Of a stretch of DNA of 64,000 nt, positions 23,990 to 33,492 are shown in pieces. The stretch covers positions 128,399,373 to 128,463,372 of the forward strand of contig OY987299.1 of the NCBI GenBank assembly GCA_963920635.1. The letters are read 5' to 3'. Position numbers and translations under genes: made by a program. The notes under the pieces are model-generated. The model worked only from the letters and a program-made list of their open reading frames with translations. It was not told the origin of the DNA and did no database searches. Source of the DNA: Pseudeuparius sepicola. Lineage: Eukaryota > Arthropoda > Insecta > Coleoptera > Anthribidae. How positions within the stretch are numbered: position 1 is the first letter of the stretch; every line of letters begins with the position of its first letter.

Positions 23990-24427
23990 ACCAATGACGT
24001 CAGAACCTATAGACAGGTTTGTTTTGATAAACCCTTGACGCCCAGAACTAATCACAATCTAAGCGCTCCATTAAATTATTCCGAAAATGTCGCGAGATTG
24101 TCAGAAATTGCCCCTTTTTGTCGAGCCGTAGCGAACTTATTTCGACTCTGGGCTCGGTGGCTGGCGTCGTTAGACCATCCCCCGAGTCTTCAGGTGAGGT
24201 TCCGATGCTTCCGGCGCCCCCAAACAAGAAAAAACATGCGATATCTAAGTGTGATTCTGGAGGAACTATAACCTGAAATCACCGGGTGTATAGTTGGTTG
24301 ATGGTTGACTTTCTGTCTTTGTTTGTAGCATGTTTTTAGAGTAGTATGGATATATTTAATCTTGGCGTCAAAATAAAGGGCATTTTAACAATGGGGCACC
24401 ACGTCTATAGGTTTTAACGTCATTGGT
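23990..24427. mobile_element. TIR element, 438 bp
   Basis: ACCAATGACGTCAGAACCTA at the left faces TAGGTTTTAACGTCATTGGT at the right. CCTA flanks both sides, a possible 4-bp duplication. The interior (24090-24250) is related in inverted orientation to 55490-55710, sharing GATGCTTCCGGCGCCCCC and an AGGTGAGG block. It lies about 110 bp from a neuroligin splice donor. Confidence 0.6.
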
Positions 24428-24538
24428 CCTAACGGTTAATTTTTGGATGAAGGGTTGGCCAAACTATACCTATGTTCTAAATTATCGTTTACAAACAAGC
24501 CACACATTATTCTCAGGTTTGCACGGGGAGCCCCTTAC

Positions 24539-25237
24539 CTGCGGGTAGTCCCCGTCCTTGGTCTGATAATCGAACACGTAGAAGAACGTCTTCGGACCGG
24601 ACGGCTCCTGCCCCGGCTGCGGCGGCTTCGCGCTCAGTAAGTCCCCGGTCTGCACCAGCGGCGCCACGAACTGCGCGTCGCTCAGCGCCGCGACGCACGC
24701 GTCCCTCGTGTTGATCGGGTGCTGCACCGTCCTCTCCCAGTCCGTGTACTCGTTCACCACCGTAAAGAATATCTCGCTCAGGTGGTACGTGTACGCGTTC
24801 CGCACGTACGTCCGCACGATCTTGTCCCGCCTGTCCCCCTCGAAGCCCGACTGGATGTCGGCCGACGAGAACCGCCACAGCGCCTCGCCGGTCACCACCC
24901 CGAACAGCAGGTCGTAGGGGTTCGAGCCGCGCGGTACCAGGCTCGCCTCGCTCCGCTTCATGTTGGCGTTCACCGGGCCGACGAAGTTGCGCAGGTCCTG
25001 CGGCTTGAAGTACGTGACGAGCTCCTTGGCGAAGTCGGCCTTGATGACGACGCCGTCGACGCTGGGGCCGAAGGCGCTGAGGTAGGCGGGCGGCGCGACG
25101 TCGGCGTGGAGGAGGTCGTCCAGGTGGGTGTCGCGGAGACAGTCGACGATCTGCTCGTGGTCCTTGCCGACGTCGTCGGGGATGGTGCAGTTGACCTCCT
25201 TGGCCAGCTTGACGGCGTAGTTGACGGGGTCCTCCAC
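24539..25237 (-). CDS. Nlg: Neuroligin, internal exon (C-terminal part of cholinesterase-like domain)
   Basis: Neuroligins are single-pass postsynaptic adhesion proteins whose extracellular cholinesterase-like domain binds neurexin. This 699-bp exon reads VEDPVNYAVKLAKEVNC at its start and DLLFGVVTGEALW, RTYVRNAYTYHLSEIFF and NEYTDWERTVQHPINTRD in the middle. It ends FFYVFDYQTKDGDYPQ at donor CAG|GTAAGG. The acceptor is CCCCAG|GTGG at 25237. It starts and ends in phase 0 and joins the exon at 29888-30144 as SSWAL-VEDPVNYA. The exon is strikingly GC-rich against AT-rich surroundings. The next exon (expected GxxHGEELPYVFGAPL-like) was not found to the left, so the following intron exceeds 24 kb or the exon lies outside the window. 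Long frames on the opposite strand are shadows. Confidence 0.93.
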
Positions 25238-26191
25238 CTGGGGGACATGGACGGCGTTAGTTTCGATGGAAGGAACACAGGTTACCCATCTTAAGTCCAA
25301 ATAGTTGTATTAGGGTTATAAAGTTGTCGCTTAGGGTAGACAAAATAACTATAGGTCTTATAGTAGTTGTTAGGATGTTATTTACTCGAATCGTGAAAGT
25401 AATTGTTCTATAAAATTCTTATAACAGGCATAACATGGTTACTTTAACGTCAACATTATATAGTCAAAGATTATTATAAGGTTATTGTAAGGTTGAGAAT
25501 ACAACAACTTTTACGAATTTAGGAATATAGTTGTACGAAGGTTGTAAAGAAAATAATTTGACCACATTAAAACTTTCTGGAGCGATAGTCGTATAAAGAC
25601 GATTTCAATATATTATAAGACATCGATGTAAGTGGAAGTCATAGATGTTGTAGAAAAGTTTTAAGCAAGATCTTAATACGACATAGAAATGAGAACATGA
25701 CGGTAAGAAAGTAGTAGTGCACATGCGCGTTAATATTAATTTCAACCTCAATATGACCCCAGTGAGTGGTAATTTTAATAAAATACCTTTATACGACTTT
25801 CGTAGGGTCATTAGTAAAAGTGAGACGTGATTTATTGTATCATAATATGTATCTTATTATGATGTGCCATAATATATATCGTACAGTAAGATATCAGCAT
25901 ATATTAAAAATTATTATGAGTTTTACAAAAGGAAGTTATAGACGAGCAGTTAAAAAATTTGGAATTAAATCAGTTTTGTCATACAAATCTTTATTTGTTT
26001 ATACTACTACTACTACTACTACTAGCATTACTACGAACTTGACGAGGCACCTACCCCGGACCGCAGAAATTTCTAAAGACAGCCCTCCACGCGCATGCGT
26101 GTAATTTTGATTTTAGTATTAATCGCTTTAAAACCTCTTAATAGTCGCTTGACAGGTTTAGAACTATTTATGACCTCTTAGTGGTTTGACT

Positions 26192-26239
26192 CGCAGAAAA
26201 TATACGCTACGCGTAGCGTATATTTTCTGTGGTTTGACT
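26192..26239. mobile_element. 37-bp palindromic insertion with 11-bp target duplication
   Basis: GTGGTTTGACT occurs at 26181-26191 and again at 26229-26239. Between them is a 37-base core that, with one base of the duplication, forms a perfect 36-bp palindrome centred on CTACGCGTAG. The homologous site in copy B of the host repeat (about 46980) has neither core nor second duplication, so it is the empty site. Confidence 0.8.
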
Positions 26240-26955
26240 GAAGTTTTACAACTACTAGGTCATATAAGCACCGTCGGCCATGTTTGTCATCAGAAATTCA
26301 GTTAAATAGGACAACCAATGTTTGTCTCACGAAAGTGGCAAAACTTCGAATTTAATTTGTGGGCACAAATCATAGAAATTTGAGTGGAAAACATGTATTT
26401 TCGACATATCGAACGATCCTGTACAACTGTAACACTTTAAATTTTTATTTAAAGCACGTTCATATTTTACATTTTTTCTTTCATTTCCTTTAATTTCAAT
26501 TATTTTAAAGGCGCGTTGTAAATTTTCGAGCTATATTTATAATTTTCACAGTAAATAAAAATTGGCAATAGATTCCGTTGAGTACAATTGTCAAAAACCG
26601 AGATGCTTTACTGCATAATATCACCAACGTATAATTTCGTTTTTACCACTTACGGCCGAGACAGAATGAAATGTCTTCGTATTACAAGCAAACACTGCAC
26701 AATATAACACTACGTTCCATATTTACGACTGATTGGTAATATGAAGGTATTAATAGAGGTCTTCACAACTTTAGAGCTACTTCTTTATGACGTTAATGTA
26801 TCTTTGAATTTACACGACCTAATGGACTTATAAAAGTCATATCCAATCAAGTCAGATAAAAGTTGTATGAAAAGTCATGAAAACCTGTTTCCAACCGTCC
26901 ATATTCAGTCATAAAGGAGTTGTAAAAAGGACGATACGTCTATAGACAAGTTGTA

Positions 26956-28592
26956 GGGGAATGCGGGGCAATATAGGGTACCGGGGTATGAGTATTTTTA
27001 CTAGATACAGCCAAACTGAAGCAGCCAAATTTCAAATCTACATGTCCCCCTTCCACCTCTTTTCGATGCAAGACCACGCCCCCGGTCAAGTCAATTCAGT
27101 GAGTACATAGCTATTGTTGGGAGTACAATAGCTCCCGTGTTTTAAAACTTGTGTTTACGTTTTTCCAAAATAAATACAGTTTTTATACGATTTTCGATGT
27201 GAGTATTGCTTAATTAAACTTATTATTAAGTATGATTAATCTAAATCATTTTATCGAAAAAGAATTGTCTTTGCAAATTTTATTTATATTTTATTGTAAA
27301 ACGTGCGTCGGGGCAAAATGGGGTATTAGAGATGGGGCAAAATGGGGTACCCCGGGTACCCGGGTACCGTACCCGGATGTCCTATTGAAATACCTACAAG
27401 ACAATTTAGTTTTATTCTTGGACACATCAACAGTTGATAGAAAATCATAAAATATTACTATTTTGTGAATAACTTTTTATACACAGCCGCCTCGTTTTCG
27501 AAATACATGATGTTTAAATTGTCAAAAATTTTATCGTTTTATTTTTCATTTTTCCCACCGTTAAAGATAATTAAACGAAATTTTGTACACAACATGCATT
27601 GATCCAGTGTCACAAAATACAGTAATACCAAGTTCCCAATGTAGCCAGTGGCGGAGATATGGGTAAACATACCCTTGAATATTATTCATTATTCTAAGCA
27701 AAAACTGTCTCTTGACTTTTTTTGTATCTGCCGAAGTTCTACGGGAAAATTAATTTATCTTTTATTGCTTTTATGGAATGCAAAAAATAATTTATTTAAT
27801 TTGAAAAAAATGTAATTTTAGATTTCTCTTTGGCCAGTACTGAATAAAAATGTAAATTTACCGTGAAACTAGATACAAAAAATGCCAAGAGACGGTTTTT
27901 GCTTAGAAGAAAAAAAAGCTCTACAGGGCCATGTCAGTATTTTTCTTGATAAAACAAATGTAGTGTACACCACTGGCTATATTTTGGGAACTTGGTATTA
28001 TCACATTTTGTGACACTTGATAAATGCGCATGTACCAAATTTCATTTAAATACCTTTAATATCCTGTATTTCAAAAACGAAGCGGCTGTAGATAAAAAGT
28101 TGTGCCACAAATTAATAATATTTTTGATTTTACATCACCCCCGTTAAAGTACCTATCCCAGAATAAAACTGAATCAACCTGAATATTGTTTAATTTGTTT
28201 AGATGGCGAAACGATATAAATGAAAAACTAACATTTTAGTGTTTTTACGTTTTTATTTTTTTTTTTATTTAAAGATATTACTGTTTGCTTAATAAAACAT
28301 TTTGTAGAAACGTCTCTTTAATTCACCAAAAACTCACGATTTTAAAGCATTATTGTACTACCCATTTTACCCCTCTTGGTACCCCATTATACCCCGCATA
28401 CGGGGCAAAACGCAATTTTCATAAAAGTCCAAAAAAGTTCAAACTCAGTTACTGATTCCGTTATACAAAATGTTGATAATGTCACTAAACATATCTAACT
28501 ACCTGTAAATATAAATAAATAATTATTTCATTTGTATATCCCAGAAATATGGGGCTATGAAATTAAGTACCCCATATTGTCCCGCATTCCCC
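26956..28592. mobile_element. Non-autonomous pogo/Tc-type element, 1637 bp, TA duplication
   Basis: The ends are GGGGAATGCGGGGCAATA and its near-complement (TATTGTCCCGCATTCCCC), flanked by TA at 26954-26955 and 28593-28594. Copy B of the host repeat shows the uninterrupted site. GGGGCAAAATGGGGTA words recur internally, and 27346-27376 is a run of overlapping GGTACC/CCCGGG palindromes. No transposase frame. TA duplication plus repeated subterminal words suggest pogo-like mobilisation. Confidence 0.8.
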
Positions 28593-28926
28593 TATTATTG
28601 GTTGCAACAACGTCTTCACGTTTTTTATGCAACTTTAAATGTTACTTGGGTAGTTAAGACAGACCAAGGTGTCGTCTGAGGGTTGTTTACCAAAGCTATA
28701 ATAATCTTATGTGCCCGCACAGCTGTCCCGTTGAGCACGGGCGTAGCCAGGATTTAGTTTTGGGGGGGGGGTTTAGTTTGAGAAGTAAATAAAACAACAA
28801 AAATATACTTACATGAAATTTAATATCTATATATTCATCCGAAAAACTACGACATATTTATAAAGTTCGTAACTTTAAATGAAATGGATAAATTAATTTC
28901 GTTCCTCTGCGCTAAATCTAAAACCA

Positions 28927-29433
28927 TTAAAGAAGAAATCTTCGGCTTTTTCTTTTAAATATATCCACTACTTCATCTGCATGAATTTCTGTTCCATAGT
29001 GAATGTTCATTAGAGCCAAACCATTAAGTCTGTTTTCACTTGTAGTGTTTCGTAAATAGTTTTTCAGTCTCCTTAGGCTCGAGAAAGACCTTTCTGGGGT
29101 AACAGTGGATACAGGAATGGTAGTCAAGATTTGTAGTAATGTGTAAATATTAGGATAAAGGTTTTTATCGCACATATCTAGGCATTCCAAACTAGATTTC
29201 GGGGTAGGCAGTCTTCTTATCAGCATGCAAGGTAGCTGAAGCTTTGATAGCTAAATCCAAATTTGTTTCTTTATTAGAAACCCCTTGACCTTGACTACAC
29301 CACTTTTGCCAGTAGTCCATACCTTTAGGTTTATCACCCTTCCTTTTTTCCCCTCCATTTTTCGACAGTAATAATGATTCACGTATCTATCCTTAACAAG
29401 GTCATCGAATAACAGTGCATTAAAATTACTCAC
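28927..29433 (-). pseudogene. hAT transposase remnant (C-terminal dimerisation domain)
   Basis: The minus-strand frame ending near 28927 encodes IYTLLQILTTIPVSTVTPER followed by SFSSLRRLKNYLRNTTSENR and LNGLALMNIHYG. This is the C-terminal dimerisation motif of hAT transposases of the ZMYM1/Tip100-like type. Upstream (29433) is a short frame starting MSNFNALLFDDLVKDRYVNH. Between them the product is fused in another register (DKPKGMDYWQKW, then NKETNLDLAIKASA) with a stop before the C-terminal part. The catalytic middle is deleted, so this is non-autonomous. Confidence 0.8.
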
Positions 29434-29546
29434 TTACACGGTACACTTAATTCTCTTCACTATTCGTTCACCACTTTTCACTTTTATTCGCTTCGAGTTC
29501 GCATGGAACAATACTGCCGTAAGCGCGGTCACGCGCCGCGGCGCCG

Positions 29547-29602
29547 CTTATATAGCAGCCCAGTAGCCGTCCAGAAACTTCCACGAACTTCCACAAAGTT
29601 CC
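29547..29602 (-). promoter_or_regulatory. TATA box with GAA/TTC blocks, promoter of the hAT remnant
   Basis: On the minus strand TATATAAG (29547-29554) lies about 120 bp before the ATG at 29433. Just upstream of it (29572-29602) are alternating GAA and TTC triplets (AGAAACTTCCACGAACTTCC on the plus strand), as in heat-shock elements. Spacing is imperfect. This is a sequence-based suggestion only. Confidence 0.4.
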
Positions 29603-29887
29603 GCTCATTTCGACCGAGGGGCGTGGCGAATAATCGAGAAACAATGCAAAGTGTCCCTACAATACAAAATGGTTCGGCTGCAACTGCGTCTGCCTCTCGT
29701 CAAAAGATGGCGCTAGGCGCTACTATTACTACATATATTCAAACGTAATAATAATTTAACTCTTCACTCCTCGTATTTTTTCGGTATAATATTAGGTAAT
29801 ATTTTGCTTATTTCGGGGGGGGGGGGTTTGAACCTCCGAAACCCCCCCCTTGGCTACGCCCGTGCCGTTGAGTATGCCGCCACTTAC

Positions 29888-30144
29888 CAGGGCCCAGGAC
29901 GACAGCGCCGAGCCGCTGAGCAGGAAGGCCCTGTGGAAGAGTCCCGGCATCACCGTGGGCGAGATCATGAGGAAGTTGATGCAGGCGGCGCCGGAGCCGT
30001 GCCCCACGAGGGTGACATTGTCCGGGTCGCCGCCGAACAGGGCGATGTTCTGCTGGACCCAGTGCAGCGCCGCGATCTGGTCCATCAGGCCGTAGTTGGC
30101 GACGCGCGCCTTCAGGTGGGGCGCCGGGTTGGCGTTGAGGAATC
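29888..30144 (-). CDS. Nlg: Neuroligin, internal exon (pseudo-catalytic elbow)
   Basis: This 257-bp exon has acceptor CCGCAG|GATTCC at 30144 and donor CCTG|GTAAGTG at 29888. It encodes FLNANPAPHLKARVANYG, LMDQIAALHWVQQNIALFG, DPDNVTLVGHGSGAACINFL and RAFLLSGSALSSWAL. GHGSGA sits where active cholinesterases have GESAGA, so the nucleophilic serine is replaced by glycine, the known inactive state of neuroligins. The exon begins in phase 1 (completing the glycine of LGIL-G) and ends in phase 0, joining 24539-25237. Both flanking introns contain transposons within 20 bp of the splice sites. Confidence 0.95.
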
Positions 30145-30741
30145 CTGCGGAGACCGGCCAACAATAATTGGCGGTCCGGCGGGAAAAGTGGTATAAGTAC
30201 GAATTTGTGAAAAATGAGTTAAGTATACCTCCGAATTCAGCGCAACGTAAACTACAGCTGGGAATAGTGATATAAGTTGAAATCGTTTCCTAACCCCCTT
30301 ATTTTTTGTGGCATTGGGTCAAGTTTTTTTTCAAAATTTAATGTGGAAACAAATATATGTAAACATATCAATTTTTTTTTCAATAATGCTGCCTACAAAT
30401 TCCGTGAAAAATGGTAAAAGTTGACTTAAACCATTTTTCACTATTTTCGATATAGTATTCCTATAATTCAATTGAAATAAATATACTTATACAATTTTTC
30501 CCAAAATATAACAAGCAACAAGGCATGGATTAATAGTTGGTTTTAGTACACTTATAGCAGTTTTCCCAAAAAAATCCCAGCTTGTATATTAATTTTGTCG
30601 GCGGACATCTTGAAATTTGGATAACCTAACCTAACTTATTAAGCACCAGTGAGCAGTATCGTGTCGGCGTTCGATGCAGCTGGGTGATTTTGTTTTGTGC
30701 ATCCTTTTATTTCAAATAGGACTTTTTGTTATTGAGACAAA

Positions 30742-31909
30742 ATGTTCTCTAAAGGGACGAGGTTAATAGTGAAAAACGCTGTGGCTGTTAAACAAGATGA
30801 TCATAACGGTAAGATATATTTTAACGGAATTATAAGGGATGGCTTATATTAAACTAGCGCAAAAATAATATTACTATTAACAATTGAATAATAGTTAATA
30901 ATTAATAATAATTTATCTATCAAATTAGGTAACAAAATTTAAATTTGTATATAAGCAGCTAATGTGTAAATTATCTGTTCCTTCCGTTTTGTTGGGGCTG
31001 GTGTATGTTTTCATAGATCTTTCTAATCTGGGCAGTTTTTTTGCAGAAATGCTTACAGTTGACAATAATAATAATCCTTCTGTTTCATCAGACAACGAAA
31101 ACGTCATTGGAGGCCAAGAAATAACGTTGACAAGTATATAAACTTTAGTTGTCCGTTAGTTTACACTTCTTTATTCAGAGACATTTAATAATGTAGTCAA
31201 GTATTCCAATGAAAGGAAGAATATATATGAAAAATGAGAAAGCCGCAATTGGAATTTTGAATTTTAAACACTTTTCATTTTCAAATTATTTCCATTTCCT
31301 ATTGTATTTTCAATGACCTATTATGTCGAAATATTTTGATAAAAACTATTAATAATTTTTTTTCTTTTGAAGAAAAACTGTTTAAAAAGAGATAAAGAAA
31401 TCACTCTAGTCGCATCTATAAAAACGCTTCTACTTATGTTTTCTTGAGTTGGGAGTTTTCTATTAGGAGCACCATATATAAAGAGTATTATTTTTTGTCC
31501 TCAGCTATCTATGTTCATGCTCTTTTAATATCATGGTGTTTGATTACTGCCTGTGAGTATGTTTTTTGTTTTGTTTTAGAAACCTATTATCCTTCATCAT
31601 TATTGTTGCTTATGACAAATTATTATTACCTGCTACTGTACTAGATTATTCAATGATCTAGAAAAGGCTTTATGCCATAAACCTCTCTAATTTGTTCTGT
31701 TTTTTACAGAACTTGCTCCAGTACAGTTTTGTGAAACCCAATCTACAAAAGAAGATGCCTTAAAAGAAAGCTCAGACATCAAAAGTCAAGTAACTGGGGT
31801 TACAGCTGAGCCTTCATGTAGTTTTTGGAATTCTGAGTCAGATGAACCGTTCGATGATAGAGACCATATTATAGATACAATAAATGGTGATGACACCGAA
31901 AATGAATAA
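30742..31909 (+). CDS. Unknown 117-residue acidic protein encoded by a TIR element (three exons)
   Basis: Exon 1 is 30742-30808 (MFSKGTRLIVKNAVAVKQDD; donor ACG|GTAAGA). Exon 2 is 31047-31133 (MLTVDNNNNPSVSSDNENV; acceptor TTTGCAG|, donor CAA|GTATAT). Exon 3 is 31710-31909 (LAPVQFCETQSTKEDALKES, ending DTINGDDTENE; acceptor TTTTACAG|). Both introns are phase 1 and the joined frame stays open to TAA. AATAAA follows at 32018. The product is about 117 residues, basic at the N-terminus, then strongly acidic and low in hydrophobics, with no signal peptide or membrane segment. I do not recognise a family. It could be an accessory protein of the element, the surviving start of a longer transposase, or a captured host gene. 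Introns and AT-rich composition match the surrounding element. Confidence 0.5.
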
Positions 31910-32017
31910 AGCATTTTTTAAGCTCCATTCAAAGTTTACAATTTAAATATTATTTTTGTTTTGGTTACCATTGTTCCTTCTTGTTATAGTGAAAAGAGAT
32001 ATATGTAATATTTTTTC

Positions 32018-32023
32018 AATAAA
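32018..32023 (+). terminator. Polyadenylation signal of the TIR-borne gene
   Basis: AATAAA lies 109 bp after the stop codon, followed by a T-rich stretch, inside the right part of the TIR element. Confidence 0.5.
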
Positions 32024-33492
32024 TAATTCTGTCAATTGGTATAAGTATTTCATTTTTTTGCTAAAAATCCTTTTGGGTATATTCAAAATTTGGTTTTCAA
32101 TATACACCATTGTTATTATTCATACCCTATGACAATTTTTCATTTATGATAATTACAATCAAAATGCAAAACAATCAAAGTTAAAGGCTGATTATCTCAG
32201 AACTCTGATTTTAGACTTATACCACTTTACCCGCCGGGCCGCCAATTATTCTATTACGCTTGGAAGCAAAATGTTTAATGGGGGAGTTTCGGTCGCGTCA
32301 AACTACGACACCAAGGAGAAGTATTTGGAGTTAACAACCCAATAAACATTTTTGGTTTTATTAAGTAACCACCATTAGATTACCAAACTTGAACCCTTAG
32401 ACAAGGAAAGAGAGAGAAAGAATAGCAGCGCTCGCGGCCGTGTTACCGACTGCCACATCGCACGACAGGCCAGTGGCGTAGCATGAAACGCGTTCTTAGC
32501 CATTATCGCAAAAAATGTTAAAAATGAAAAGGTAGTTAATTTTGACTTTCATGTAATTTGAAATATTGGTATTTATTTGCAGATAATTTCCCAAATGTAA
32601 AGCTAGTGTCAAGTACTGAAATATATTTATTTGTAGCAATTTCGAATCAATCAAAATAAAATAAATAATGTACGTCCATGGAAACCAGCCCATATTTTAT
32701 GAAACTATCATAATCAATTAAGAAATTTTCAATAAAAACGATGTTAGAAAATAATTATTATATTGGTCCTATTTACAAGCAAAACAATGCACTTTAGCAG
32801 TGGCGTCGCGTCGGGGGGGCCAGGGGGGGCACGGCCCCCCCAGATTTTTTTAGGTGGGAATTTTATAATGCTACCTAAGGTAAAAATGGAAATAATTCAC
32901 AGCAATCACTTAATTAATTACATGAGCCTCGCCTCGCACTTGATAGAATGTTTTGCCAAAAAAAGCTGTCGAAGAATGATGTTTTATTGACTAAATGTGA
33001 TGTGCCTGACGCGTGTCCTGCAAAAGATGTGATATTTTTACAAGCTTTTAGTTAGTTAGTAGGTTTGGTATGTAGGTAAGTATGTATACATAGGTAGCAC
33101 GAACGATGATCCCCGCGACACAATGGGCGATAATGTAATTTCCATTGTCGACCATTGTGAGGCAGAAATCATCGTTCGTTATATCCACTATATGTGTCGG
33201 TAGAATCTTGCAAGCTGAATTAGAACCAGTTCCTGACATCCGATTGAGCTGAAATTTTGCATTCACCTTTAGTTCTGGTGACAATACAATATGCAATACT
33301 CAGTATTATAATACTTTCAAAATGGCCGCCGCTTCAAATTGGCAGATGATGTATTTTTTGTCAACCCCCTTAATATGGTTATCAAATGAAAGGGCTTGAA
33401 GAGTAGAAAACGATAAAGTGTCACATCACACTAAATTCAATATGGCCGCCGCTCCATGATGGCGGATTACATTTTCTCTTCAACCCCCTTAA

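Larger units (their letters stand above)
25290..28650 (+). repeat. Large dispersed repeat R2, copy A (split by a pogo-like MITE)
   Basis: From CCAAATAGTTGTATTAGGGT to AATGTTACTTGG this matches the region 46133-47647 in inverted orientation. It is interrupted at 26956-28592 by a TA-flanked element absent from the other copy. It contains many TTATAA-type words and an (ACT)n run at about 26000-26022. There is no coding frame and no certain terminal repeats. It sits in a neuroligin intron, starting about 50 bp from the exon at 25237. Confidence 0.8.
28736..29864 (-). mobile_element. hAT element, 1129 bp, internally deleted, 8-bp TSD
   Basis: The ends are CACGGGCGTAGCCAGG and CCTTGGCTACGCCCGTG, flanked by the duplication CCGTTGAG (28728-28735, 29865-29872). 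G/C homopolymer tracts lie just inside both ends. A minus-strand transposase remnant retains only N- and C-terminal parts. It lies 15 bp from the splice donor of the neuroligin exon at 29888-30144. Confidence 0.9.
30163..32250 (+). mobile_element. TIR element, 2.09 kb, carrying a spliced small gene
   Basis: The left end reads AATAATTGGCGGTCCGGCGG and the right end reads CCGCCGGGCCGCCAATTATT. The arms continue inward for another 15 bp (AAAGTGGTATAAGT and complement). No unambiguous target duplication was found, so the superfamily is open. Between the arms is a complete three-exon gene on the plus strand with its own polyadenylation signal. The element begins 18 bp inside the neuroligin intron. 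Confidence 0.75.

Noticed and set aside
1..24480. Last neuroligin exons (C-terminal cholinesterase part, membrane segment and tail)
   Set aside because: Looked for on the minus strand to the left of 24539; no matching segment could be recognised, so none is annotated.
24719..25294. Long plus-strand frame (191 aa) opposite the neuroligin exon
   Set aside because: It is the GC-driven shadow of the coding strand; composition is RV/LV-rich with no family features, while the minus strand gives a clear neuroligin.
29804..30196. Plus-strand frame (130 aa) across a neuroligin exon
   Set aside because: Runs antisense through both splice sites and into the hAT end; a shadow.
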